Origin: Rikenellaceae bacterium
GTDB taxonomy: Bacteria > Bacteroidota > Bacteroidia > Bacteroidales > Rikenellaceae
NCBI GenBank assembly: GCA_015059715.1
Contig: SUZV01000009.1
Span: 42,922-106,921 of the forward strand
Length of the DNA: 64,000 bases
Reading direction: 5' to 3'
Shown piece by piece: positions 35,768-43,407 of the stretch. The notes under the pieces are model-generated. The model saw nothing but the letters and a program-made list of their open reading frames with translations, was not told the DNA's origin and ran no database searches. Position 1 is the first letter of the stretch. Each line of letters begins with the position of its first letter. The translations under genes were made by a program, and so were the position numbers.

Positions 35768-37636
35768 ATGAAAAAATTGTACAACGTAGCTACGATGTTA
35801 GCTATAGGTCTGTCGCTTATGGCCCTATCATGCCAGAAGGAGAACACCCCAGAGCAGACTAAGAACACCCCTACGGTAGATATTGAGCTTAAGAGCTCGG
35901 ATAGCACAAGTGCCACCTTTACCATCACCTCGGAGAATGCCGAGGAGGTGTATATCTACTGTGCTGAGGGTAGTGCCGAGGCTACTACTGCGACCATCAA
36001 GGCCGAGGGCAAGCGAGTAGCTGGCACAGAGACTACTATCGATAATCTTAAGCCCGAGACTTTGTATACGGCCTACGCCCTGGCTCTTGGCAACGAGAAG
36101 GAGGCACGCTCTAAGGTTGAGTTTACCACCGCAGCTGCAACGGAGCTCCCCTTCGATGGCTATCAGTTGGATAAACTCGTTTCGGCGGTATATCGCACCG
36201 ATAATGAGGCCGTTATGGGTAACTATGAGGTTACGTTTGGTAATACCACACAGCTGGAGTGGGCAGGCGATATACAGGTATTTGTCGACTTATACAACGA
36301 GGCCGATAGCGATCCTATCAACCCAGTGCTTCCAAGCGGAACGTACGAGCCTAACTCGGACTATTCGGCGTTTAGCTATAGCCCAAGCGACTCTTACGTA
36401 GATATCATCGTTGAGGGTGGCGAGCTTGTGTCATCGCCTATTATGGGTACCGTTACAGTAGAGCGCACTGGCCCAACATACACTATCACTGTAGTCGGAA
36501 CACTTATGTTGCTTGATGATATGGAGTTTAAGGCACGCTACACTGGTACTCTGCAGTTTGTTCAGGGCGGTACTTCGGCCTTCGAGTTCTTTGAGGAGGA
36601 TTTCGAGGTTACGGCCGACGAAGCTCAGATGCGCTACTGGGGTGGTTGGTTCTACCCATTTGCTGATGATGTAGGTGTCGAGATGTTCAGTGGCGAGTTT
36701 GATGATAAAGGCTCTATGACAAGTGGCTACTACGTTCATATTAGTCGTGTGATGATGCCTAAGTATGCCGATTACAATGCCGAATATGTGCCATTGGCCG
36801 ATGGCGTATATGAGGTTGCTATGTTGCCCGAGGCTAACTACTGCCAGCCATACACTATTGAGTATGGTCGTATCGAGGATCTCTTCGGTGATAAGCAATT
36901 TGTAGGCACGTATATTACCTATATCGATGGCGATACCAAGAAAGTTGCTGTCATCGCAGGTGGTACTATGACTGTAGAGAGTAGCGGCGATAGCTATACG
37001 ATTACTGCAGACTTTGTGGCTGAGAATGGTGTTAAGGTTACGGTAAACTACTCGGGTAAGCTTGTTGTGGGCAATTTTAACGACAACGATGTGTCTGAGC
37101 CTGAGCGTCCATACACCACCCTCACCGCCGACCACACATATAACTTCCCAGATGAGGCAACCTATGCTGCGTTCCACCTTGGCGAGTATATAAAGAAGGG
37201 ATACGACCTATGGTTTATCACCATTCTGGGCACCAATAGCACCTATCCAGATGGCTATGGCGATATGTTTACCGCAGAGTTCGTTGTTGAGACTGGTGGT
37301 GCGCGTGATAAGCTGCCTACAGGAACATATAACGTTGCCCTTGAGATTAAGGACCACACCATGTTCCCTGGTATTGTTGACTATGCTGGTAACATCTTCT
37401 TTACTTGGTATGGCGACCTTACACCCGATGCTGAGGGTTATTCGAGCCAGGTAGCACCTATCGCTTCGGGTAGCGTAGTTATCGAGGAGGCTGAGGATGG
37501 CAAGTACCGCTTTGTTTTCGACCTTGTTGATGACGCTGGCAATAAGATTACGGGCGATTGGACAGGCAATGGCGAGGCTATTGACCTTACAACAGCAACC
37601 CCCTCGGCACACGCTCTGCCACTATCGATAAGATAA
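35768..37636 (+). CDS. FN3-like repeat lipoprotein, second copy
   Basis: A 622-residue lipoprotein (signal MKKLYNVATMLAIGLSLMAL then SC). One FN3-like unit covers about 35-125 ('ATFTITSENAEEVYIYCAEG' then 'LKPETLYTAYALAL'). Three repeated beta-rich domains follow, each with a 'LPSGTYE' or 'LPTGTYNV' turn and a 'GTVTVERTGPTYTITVVGTL'-like strand pair, at roughly 140-270, 275-440 and 455-610. The gene starts 53 bases after its neighbour and is probably co-transcribed. Function unknown; a binding role at the cell surface is likely. Confidence 0.75.
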   Translation: MKKLYNVATMLAIGLSLMALSCQKENTPEQTKNTPTVDIELKSSDSTSATFTITSENAEEVYIYCAEGSAEATTATIKAEGKRVAGTETTIDNLKPETLYTAYALALGNEKEARSKVEFTTAAATELPFDGYQLDKLVSAVYRTDNEAVMGNYEVTFGNTTQLEWAGDIQVFVDLYNEADSDPINPVLPSGTYEPNSDYSAFSYSPSDSYVDIIVEGGELVSSPIMGTVTVERTGPTYTITVVGTLMLLDDMEFKARYTGTLQFVQGGTSAFEFFEEDFEVTADEAQMRYWGGWFYPFADDVGVEMFSGEFDDKGSMTSGYYVHISRVMMPKYADYNAEYVPLADGVYEVAMLPEANYCQPYTIEYGRIEDLFGDKQFVGTYITYIDGDTKKVAVIAGGTMTVESSGDSYTITADFVAENGVKVTVNYSGKLVVGNFNDNDVSEPERPYTTLTADHTYNFPDEATYAAFHLGEYIKKGYDLWFITILGTNSTYPDGYGDMFTAEFVVETGGARDKLPTGTYNVALEIKDHTMFPGIVDYAGNIFFTWYGDLTPDAEGYSSQVAPIASGSVVIEEAEDGKYRFVFDLVDDAGNKITGDWTGNGEAIDLTTATPSAHALPLSIR

Positions 37637-37664
37637 CGGCCTTGGGGATATAACACTTAACCAG

Positions 37665-37698
37665 AGGGGGTGACAAAAAGCAAATTTGTCATCCCCTT
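37665..37698 (+). terminator. Terminator hairpin, diverged GGGTGAC type
   Basis: Stem AGGGGGTGACAAA (37665-37677) with TTTGTCATCCCCTT (37685-37698), followed by CTTAT. It lies about 30 bases past the stop codon of the second FN3-like lipoprotein. Confidence 0.7.
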
Positions 37699-37719
37699 CT
37701 TATCACTGCAAAGAACAGA

Positions 37720-37845
37720 TTTTGCAGTCAGAAGGCATTAGATGTGGTAGCTGGTCGCAGGCGTTGAAAGCGGAGCATACTAAAACGTATGTGAGCATTT
37801 CAACGACAAGCCAGATGCCGCAGATAATGCCTTATCACTGCAATA
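37720..37845. repeat. Palindromic repeat element, copy D
   Basis: The best preserved copy, ~126 bp. Outer arms TTTGCAGTCAGAAGG and CCTTATCACTGCAA. Middle arms AAGGCATTAGATGTGGTAGC and CAGATGCCGCAGATAATGCC. Inner stem CGTTGAAAGCGGAGCATAC (37762-37780) with GTATGTGAGCATTTCAACG (37787-37805). A solitary right-end fragment (ttatcactgcaaagaaca) precedes it at about 37699-37717. Confidence 0.75.
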
Positions 37846-37931
37846 AGTCATATTTTCTCCCACTCATCAACAAATATTATCCACTCATCCACAAATAACC
37901 AATTTTACATACTCGTTACACCAAAATTACT

Positions 37932-37939
37932 TATCTTTG
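37932..37939 (+). promoter_or_regulatory. -7 box before the small peptide gene
   Basis: TATCTTTG, an exact TAnnTTTG match, about 75 bases before the ATG at 38016. Confidence 0.5.
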
Positions 37940-38015
37940 CATCGTCTATGCCTTTCCCCCAGGGTGTGGACAACGACGAAAACTTTATTAATACCCAAAT
38001 AAATTCTAATTTATT

Positions 38016-38162
38016 ATGAAAGTCTTAAATCAGTTTGAGGGTGCCTATGTAGCACCACAGTTCGACGTTGTAGAGATCAGCGTTGAGCGCGGCTTTGAGG
38101 GCTCTATTGCCCAGGCAGGTTTCGATGGTCCTACTTTTGGTGAGGAGGATGTAGTTTGGTAA
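38016..38162 (+). CDS. Small peptide of the Pro-x-x-Asp-Val-Val family, upstream of a lipoprotein
   Basis: A 48-residue reading frame beginning MKVLNQFEGAYVAPQF and ending EEDVVW. It has a consensus-type promoter upstream, no signal peptide, and is followed five bases later by an ATG of the lipoprotein frame. A second gene at 46083-46217 (minus) encodes a peptide with the same plan: aromatic residue, Pro, DVV, VExG-aromatic, Ser/Gly-rich acidic part and C-terminal Trp, again directly before a lipoprotein gene. That parallel is the main reason to call it real. Similar ~50-residue peptides occur in other Bacteroidales genomes; their function is not known to me. Confidence 0.7.
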   Translation: MKVLNQFEGAYVAPQFDVVEISVERGFEGSIAQAGFDGPTFGEEDVVW

Positions 38163-38182
38163 ACCCAATGTTTAACTTAAAA

Positions 38183-39709
38183 ATGAGCAAAAAAATGAAG
38201 AAGTTTTGGAGTTTGATGCTTGTTGCATTGGTTACTTTGGGTGCAGCAGCATGTACAGAGACAGAGGAGTCAGTAGAGAAGAGTCAGGAGGCAGGCCTCT
38301 CGTTCAGCGCAGAGATTGCAGTTGACACACGTGCAGTTACCAAGAAGGGCGAGGACAACGTATGGAAGACTACTTGGACATCGGGAGATACCCTTATGGT
38401 AGGTGAGTATGTGTTTACTTTCGATGGTGAGAAGTTTACCTGCAATGCCGAGGGTGTTAACAGCATCGTTGGTCAAGAGGTAACCATCACAGGTGAGAAT
38501 GGCGGCTCTGACTATGGCGACAAAGCATATAAGATTGCAGCTGAGAGTGTAACCTTCGAGAAGGATATGACTGTTACCCTTGAGTCAGCACTCTCATTCT
38601 TCTACTTTGAGTACCCTAACAGCGTTTTATTCAATGCAAGCGAGAAAATTTTCAAGCTCATGGGTGAAATGCATGACACAATTGAGTTTGCAAGTGTTAG
38701 CGACAAGCATCTTTTCGCTTTCTATCCTACTGGCAACGAGACCACCCTATCATACTCTATCGATGGCGTAAAGGTTAAGGAGACAACTATCAACTTTGCT
38801 ACTGGTAAGGTCTACAACCTTGGCACATTGACTGAGCCAGAGCCACTACCACAGGATTTAGTTTTAAGCATTGTTGGTACATTCCAGGGCTGGAACGCAA
38901 CAAATGGTGTTGCAATGGTCGCAGGAAACAATTGGTACACAGCACAGGGTGTTGAGCTCTTCAAGGATGACCAGTTCAAGATTGTCAAGGATAACGCTTG
39001 GGATGTAAGCTATGGTGGCAATGGTGGAGTTTTGTCTGCTGAGACAGGTACAGAGTACACCCTCGCAAGCGATAATAGCCAGAATATCGTGCCTACAAAG
39101 AATGGCAAGTTTGATATCTACTTCAACCCTGAGACTCTTGCTTTCAAGTATGAGTGCGTAGAGGAGTACACCACTCTTACTGTAGATATCACCGTAGATA
39201 ATAAGGCAAACTGGAGCCCACTCTACATCTATCTTGAGAGCAATGGTACAGCAGTTACTCCTGCTGAGGGTGCTCTTGTTACAGACAATAAGTACGCTGT
39301 AAGTGGCGACTATATCGGTAGCACACTTAGCTGCAAGTTTATCTCTGGCAGCAAGGTATCTGACGTACAAAATGTTTCAGTAACAAAGAATGGTGCTAAA
39401 GTAACTTTGGAAGAGGATGTTATTAAGCTTACCGTAACCTTGGACACTGATAACGCTAAGCAGTGGTGGGGAGATACCATGAAGATTCACGTTTGGGATA
39501 CAGATACATCATTTGACACTTCATGGCCTGGTAACACCATGACCAACGAAGGCAACTACACATGGAGTATTATTGTTCCATCTGAGTTGGTTGGCAAGAC
39601 CATTAACTACCTTATTCACAATGGTAATGGCTGGCAGTCTGCAGATTCTACAGTGACTATCAGCGCAACTGGTGCATCTGTTACTGGTTCTTCAATCGGT
39701 ATTAATTAA
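38183..39709 (+). CDS. Surface lipoprotein with SusE/F- and CBM26-like domains
   Basis: A 508-residue lipoprotein; ATGs at 38168, 38183 and 38195 are possible and all give the signal 'MKKFWSLMLVALVTLGAAAC'. Residues about 30-215 resemble a fimbrillin-type N-terminal domain ('DTRAV', 'TTWTSGDTLMV'). Residues about 235-330 ('IVGTFQGWNATNGVAMV', 'DQFKIVKDNAWDVSYGGN') look like a SusE/SusF starch-binding domain. The C-terminal ~90 ('MKIHVWDTDTSFDTSWPG', 'INYLIHNGNGWQSAD') resemble CBM26. Binding of starch-like glucans at the surface is inferred. It is likely co-expressed with the small peptide upstream. Confidence 0.75.
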   Translation: MSKKMKKFWSLMLVALVTLGAAACTETEESVEKSQEAGLSFSAEIAVDTRAVTKKGEDNVWKTTWTSGDTLMVGEYVFTFDGEKFTCNAEGVNSIVGQEVTITGENGGSDYGDKAYKIAAESVTFEKDMTVTLESALSFFYFEYPNSVLFNASEKIFKLMGEMHDTIEFASVSDKHLFAFYPTGNETTLSYSIDGVKVKETTINFATGKVYNLGTLTEPEPLPQDLVLSIVGTFQGWNATNGVAMVAGNNWYTAQGVELFKDDQFKIVKDNAWDVSYGGNGGVLSAETGTEYTLASDNSQNIVPTKNGKFDIYFNPETLAFKYECVEEYTTLTVDITVDNKANWSPLYIYLESNGTAVTPAEGALVTDNKYAVSGDYIGSTLSCKFISGSKVSDVQNVSVTKNGAKVTLEEDVIKLTVTLDTDNAKQWWGDTMKIHVWDTDTSFDTSWPGNTMTNEGNYTWSIIVPSELVGKTINYLIHNGNGWQSADSTVTISATGASVTGSSIGIN

Positions 39710-39737
39710 TTTATTTTTAGATAAATTTTACAAATTT

Positions 39738-39770
39738 CTGCTCGGGGGCGACCTCGGGCAGATTTTTTTT
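39738..39770 (+). terminator. Intrinsic terminator of the starch-binding lipoprotein gene
   Basis: A GC-rich hairpin, CTGCTCGGGG / CCTCGGGCAG between 39738 and 39761, directly followed by a run of T (39763-39771). Confidence 0.8.
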
Positions 39771-39788
39771 TGCTTATGTCCGCAACCA

Positions 39789-39889
39789 TCTTATCGTCCT
39801 ATCGTCTTATTGTCTTATTGTCCTATCGTCCTATCGTCTTATCGTCCTATCGTCTTTTTTTAGGACATTAAGACATTAAGACATTAAGA
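39789..39889. repeat. Octamer tandem repeats in inverted arrangement
   Basis: About eight tandem octamers of the form CYTATYGT (39790-39855) are followed, after TTTTTTT, by GGACATTAAGACATTAAG and one more unit. The reverse complement of that right part, CTTAATGTCTTAATGTCC, matches CTTATTGTCTTATTGTCC in the left array at 16 of 18 bases. Copy number may vary between strains. Confidence 0.7.
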
Positions 39890-40092
39890 GGTCGGGCATC
39901 ACAACACAACACGACAACGAAAACATATTTCTAATTACTAATTTCTCATTACTCACTTATAATTGTAATATTTTTCGTATATTTGCGTATTAAAACAATG
40001 TAGAGAGGGTCTATAAATTAGGTCTACTGAAACAGAACCTCTCAACAACGAATAGAGTATTTACTAATTTTTAGAACATCCCTTAACATACT
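39890..40092. promoter_or_regulatory. Leader and promoter of the ABC transporter genes
   Basis: AT-rich, with the -7 box TATATTTG at 39978-39985 and a leader of about 100 bases. No gene is seen. Confidence 0.5.
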
Positions 40093-41019
40093 ATGGATGC
40101 GATTCTTAAAATAGAAAATGTAACCAAGAGCTACACTGGACACAAGGCCTTAGACGATGTGTCATTGGAGGTGCCACGAGGTGCTGTATATGGTCTACTC
40201 GGACCAAATGGCGCAGGCAAGACAACACTTATTCGCGTGATAACACGCATAACAATAGCCGACAAGGGGCGCGTACTGCTCGATGGCAAGCCACTAACGG
40301 CCGACGACATATTCCACATTGGCTATATGCCCGAGGAGCGCGGTCTATATAAAAAGATGCGCGTAGGCGAGCAGGCCGTATTCTTCGCACGCCTAAAGGG
40401 TCTCGACAAGCGAGAGGCCGAAAAGAGACTACGTGCATGGTTTAGCCGCTTGGATATTGCCGACTGGTGGAACCGCAAGGTCGAGGACCTATCGAAGGGT
40501 ATGGCCCAGAAGGTGCAGTTTATATCTACCGTAGTACACGAGCCCAAGCTCTTAATCTTCGACGAGCCATTCTCGGGCTTCGACCCCATAAATGCCAACC
40601 TCCTAAAAGAGGAGATTCTGGGCCTTAGAGAGCGCGGCGCAACGGTGATATTCTCGACACACAACATGGCATCCGTAGAGGAGATATGCGACCACATAAC
40701 GCTGATAAACAAGTCGCACAACATACTCTCGGGCTCGGTAGCCGAGATACGCCGTGCGGCAGGAGGCAACAACTTCGAGGTGCTCCACCGCGCATCGGAC
40801 GAGGAGTTTAAGGCTGCCGTAGCACCACACGCCATAATCCTCGGCGAGAGTCGTGGCGTGGTGGGCGGATACCGCGAGACACGCATTGCGATACCCAAGG
40901 ATGAGGATGTACGCACGGTGATAGCCATGCTCAACAACAAGTGCCAGCTACGCGCACTTAAGGAGGTGATGCCCTCGATGAACGACATATTCATCCGCGC
41001 AGTGAACGGAACACTATAA
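40093..41019 (+). CDS. ABC transporter ATP-binding protein (NatA-like)
   Basis: A 308-residue cytoplasmic ATPase. Walker A 'GPNGAGKTTLIRV' near residue 36, signature 'LSKGMAQKVQF' near 137, Walker B 'LLIFDEPFSGFDP' near 155 and the switch His in 'VIFSTHNM' are all present. A C-terminal DUF4162-like domain (about 220-308) is common in Na+/drug exporters. The permease gene follows 45 bases later, so the two make one exporter. Substrate is uncertain; sodium extrusion is the usual guess from annotation. Confidence 0.92.
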   Translation: MDAILKIENVTKSYTGHKALDDVSLEVPRGAVYGLLGPNGAGKTTLIRVITRITIADKGRVLLDGKPLTADDIFHIGYMPEERGLYKKMRVGEQAVFFARLKGLDKREAEKRLRAWFSRLDIADWWNRKVEDLSKGMAQKVQFISTVVHEPKLLIFDEPFSGFDPINANLLKEEILGLRERGATVIFSTHNMASVEEICDHITLINKSHNILSGSVAEIRRAAGGNNFEVLHRASDEEFKAAVAPHAIILGESRGVVGGYRETRIAIPKDEDVRTVIAMLNNKCQLRALKEVMPSMNDIFIRAVNGTL

Positions 41020-41064
41020 CCATCGCTGCTTACTAACAAAATAACCAAACAACCAGATAAGGGT

Positions 41065-42348
41065 ATGAAAAATATATATTTGATAATATCGCGCGAGTAC
41101 TTAGAGCGCGTGCGTAAGAAGTCATTCATCGTGGTTACACTCCTTATGCCCCTCTTCATGATAGCCATAATGGTAGCTCCCTCGCTAATGATGCTCTACG
41201 GCACAAGCGACCAGAAGCAGGTGGTTGTCGTAGACCACTCCGCAATGGTGGCCGAGAGTCTCAGCGCAACACCAGAGGTGAGCTTTATAATCGAGCGAGG
41301 GATGTCGAAAGATGAGGCCTGCGCGGTATACAACGAGCAGAGCGGCGTATTCGGAGTGCTATACATAGGACGCGACATCGAGGCTTGCGACTCGGTACAG
41401 CTGATAACAAACAGCTCGTCATCTATGGTGTTGGAGCAGAGCATAACCGCGCAAATAGAGTCTATCGTGGAGCGCGAGAAGCTGCGTGCCTACAACATCG
41501 ACAACCTCGAAGAGATACTCGCCGAGGTAGAGACCAACATCGAACTGAGCACATATATAAACGATGGTACGGGTGACGAGACATCTATGGAGTCTACATC
41601 GTCGGGAATGAGCTATATCCTCGGCATCATACTCGGAATGTTGCTATATATGGTGATAATCATCTACGGACAGATGGTCCTCACGTCGGTAGTCGAGGAG
41701 AAGGCGAGCCGCGTGATAGATGTCATGGTGACAAGCTGTAGCCCATTTGAGCTTATGATGGGTAAGATTCTCGGCATCGCCGCCGTAGCACTCACACAGA
41801 TAGCCATCTGGGCAGCCCTAATCATCGTAGCCTCAAAGATGCTTATACCTATGCTCTTTACGCCAGAGTTAGCTGCGACAAACGATATGATGATGACAAC
41901 GGTGATGGGCACACTCGGCGATACGGGATATATAGCACTGCTATTCACCTACGTAGCACTCTTTATGCTCGGAGGCTTCCTGCTCTACGCCTCGCTCTAT
42001 GCCGCCTCTGGCTCGGCCGTAGACTCGGTGCAGGATGGTCAGCAGTTTAACACCATCATCATGCTACCCATAATCCTTGCGATTATCGTTATGATGTCAG
42101 TCTTTAACGACCCGAACTCACCGATAGCCTTCTGGTCGTCGATAATACCATTCACATCGCCTATAGTTATGATTGCTCGCATACCATTTGGTATCGCAAC
42201 ATGGGAGATAATCCTATCGTTGGTGCTCCTCTATGCAAGCTTCGTGGTGACCACATGGCTTGCTGCCAAGATATTCCGCGTGGGTATCTTTATGCATGGC
42301 AAGCGACCCTCGTGGGGCGAGCTGTGGCAGTGGCTGAGGATGAAGTAG
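41065..42348 (+). CDS. ABC transporter permease (NatB-like, ABC-2 type)
   Basis: A 427-residue membrane protein with one helix near residue 25, a large extracytoplasmic domain (about 50-170), and five or six helices from 185 onward. The segment 'SVVEEKASRVIDVMVTSCSPFELMMGKILG' (shown in part: EEKASRVIDVMVTSC) is the ABC-2/NatB signature. It pairs with the ATPase gene just upstream. A GGGTGAC-family terminator follows at 42374-42406. Confidence 0.9.
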   Translation: MKNIYLIISREYLERVRKKSFIVVTLLMPLFMIAIMVAPSLMMLYGTSDQKQVVVVDHSAMVAESLSATPEVSFIIERGMSKDEACAVYNEQSGVFGVLYIGRDIEACDSVQLITNSSSSMVLEQSITAQIESIVEREKLRAYNIDNLEEILAEVETNIELSTYINDGTGDETSMESTSSGMSYILGIILGMLLYMVIIIYGQMVLTSVVEEKASRVIDVMVTSCSPFELMMGKILGIAAVALTQIAIWAALIIVASKMLIPMLFTPELAATNDMMMTTVMGTLGDTGYIALLFTYVALFMLGGFLLYASLYAASGSAVDSVQDGQQFNTIIMLPIILAIIVMMSVFNDPNSPIAFWSSIIPFTSPIVMIARIPFGIATWEIILSLVLLYASFVVTTWLAAKIFRVGIFMHGKRPSWGELWQWLRMK

Positions 42349-42373
42349 AGTATCGCAAGCCGATAGATACAAG

Positions 42374-42406
42374 CGAGGGTGACTAATTTACTTCTTAGTC
42401 ACCCAC
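42374..42406 (+). terminator. Terminator hairpin of the GGGTGAC family
   Basis: GGGTGACTAA (42377-42386) with TTAGTCACCC (42395-42404), then ACGTTTGTTT. The loop TTTACTTC is nearly that of the hairpin at 30.9 kb (TTTGCTTC). Confidence 0.85.
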
Positions 42407-42422
42407 GTTTGTTTAAAGCAGG

Positions 42423-42516
42423 GTGGTCGCAGATGTCAAAAGCGGAGTTTACTTCAAGGTAAATGAGCATTTCAACGACAAGCCAGATGCCGCAGATGGT
42501 GCCTTATCACTGCAAA
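42423..42516. repeat. Palindromic repeat element, copy E (left arm truncated)
   Basis: Retains ggtcgcag, the inner stem TCAAAAGCGGAGTTTAC (42435-42451) with GTAAATGAGCATTTCAACG (42459-42477), and the right end with ttatcactgcaaagaac. The left outer and middle arms are missing. It ends eight bases from the stop codon of the patatin gene. Confidence 0.7.
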
Positions 42517-42523
42517 GAACCAT

Positions 42524-43381
42524 TTATTCAGCCATTATATCAACCTCTGATGCCAAAGCATACCCCTCGTCATATAGCTTGAGCAGCTTGCTCGTATCGC
42601 GCTCCATACGTCCCACCTCGATAGGTCGCTCGGGGCGTATTACTACAAGTTTTCCCTCCATCTCCTGCTGCTCGACAAACGATATCTGCTCGTTATATAG
42701 CGCGTTACGTCGTTTTATAGCCTTGCGGAGTGCTGGATACCTACAGTAGAAAAGGGGTGGAACAAACACACCACCCTCTGGCTTGCGGTAGCCACGATTG
42801 CGGGTAAGCACCACAAGGTTGTTATCGAAACCCTCGGCACGTGCCCTAAGGAGTGGTATAGAGTCGGCAATGCCCCCATCCATCATAGGCTCGCCATCGA
42901 CATAGCTTATAGGCGACACAAAGGGCAGACTGCTTGAGGCCTTGACAATATCGATGATGCGCTTCGGGTCGTGCTTCTCATCGTAGTAGCACGCCTGGCC
43001 CGTATGACAGCTCGTTGTCACCATCTCGAAACGCTCGGCACACCTCTCATAGGCGGCATAGTCGTAGGGGATAATCTCGTTTGGGAACTTATGAAATAGC
43101 AGGTCGAAGTCCATGATATTACCCTTAAGAATCAGGTGCTTGAAGCCTATATAACGATACTGTTCAAGCAGGTCGATATTGCTATACTTGGCCCTGCCAC
43201 GCTGGCCAGAGAGGTAGGATAGACCGTTGCAAGCACCAGCACTCACACCTATGGTATAGGGAAAGCGCACTCCCCTATCCATCAGCGCATCGAGCACTCC
43301 ACAACTAAAGACCCCACGCATACCACCCCCTTCGAGGATGAGCCCCGAGCGTCTATTTAGTCGATATTGTGTCGTAACCAT
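42524..43381 (-). CDS. Patatin-like phospholipase
   Basis: A 285-residue lipid acyl hydrolase of the bacterial patatin family (YjjU-like). The oxyanion motif 'LILEGGGMRGVFSCGVLDAL' is at residues 14-33, the nucleophile Ser in 'IGVSAGACNGLSYLSG' near 48, and the catalytic Asp in 'MMDGGIADSIPL' near 167. No signal peptide, so it should act in the cytoplasm or at the inner face of the membrane. It lies 26 bases downstream of the M64 lipoprotein gene and may be co-transcribed. Confidence 0.9.
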   Translation of the reverse strand: MVTTQYRLNRRSGLILEGGGMRGVFSCGVLDALMDRGVRFPYTIGVSAGACNGLSYLSGQRGRAKYSNIDLLEQYRYIGFKHLILKGNIMDFDLLFHKFPNEIIPYDYAAYERCAERFEMVTTSCHTGQACYYDEKHDPKRIIDIVKASSSLPFVSPISYVDGEPMMDGGIADSIPLLRARAEGFDNNLVVLTRNRGYRKPEGGVFVPPLFYCRYPALRKAIKRRNALYNEQISFVEQQEMEGKLVVIRPERPIEVGRMERDTSKLLKLYDEGYALASEVDIMAE

Positions 43382-43407
43382 ATAGTTGTAAATTTATAGA
43401 GTCTATC

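Noticed and set aside
36431..37177. Minus-strand frame of 248 codons inside the second FN3-like lipoprotein
   Set aside because: Shadow of a well-supported lipoprotein gene; composition is not protein-like and no promoter is seen.
39789..39889. Possible CRISPR array
   Set aside because: Units are eight bases long with no spacers, and no cas genes are present.
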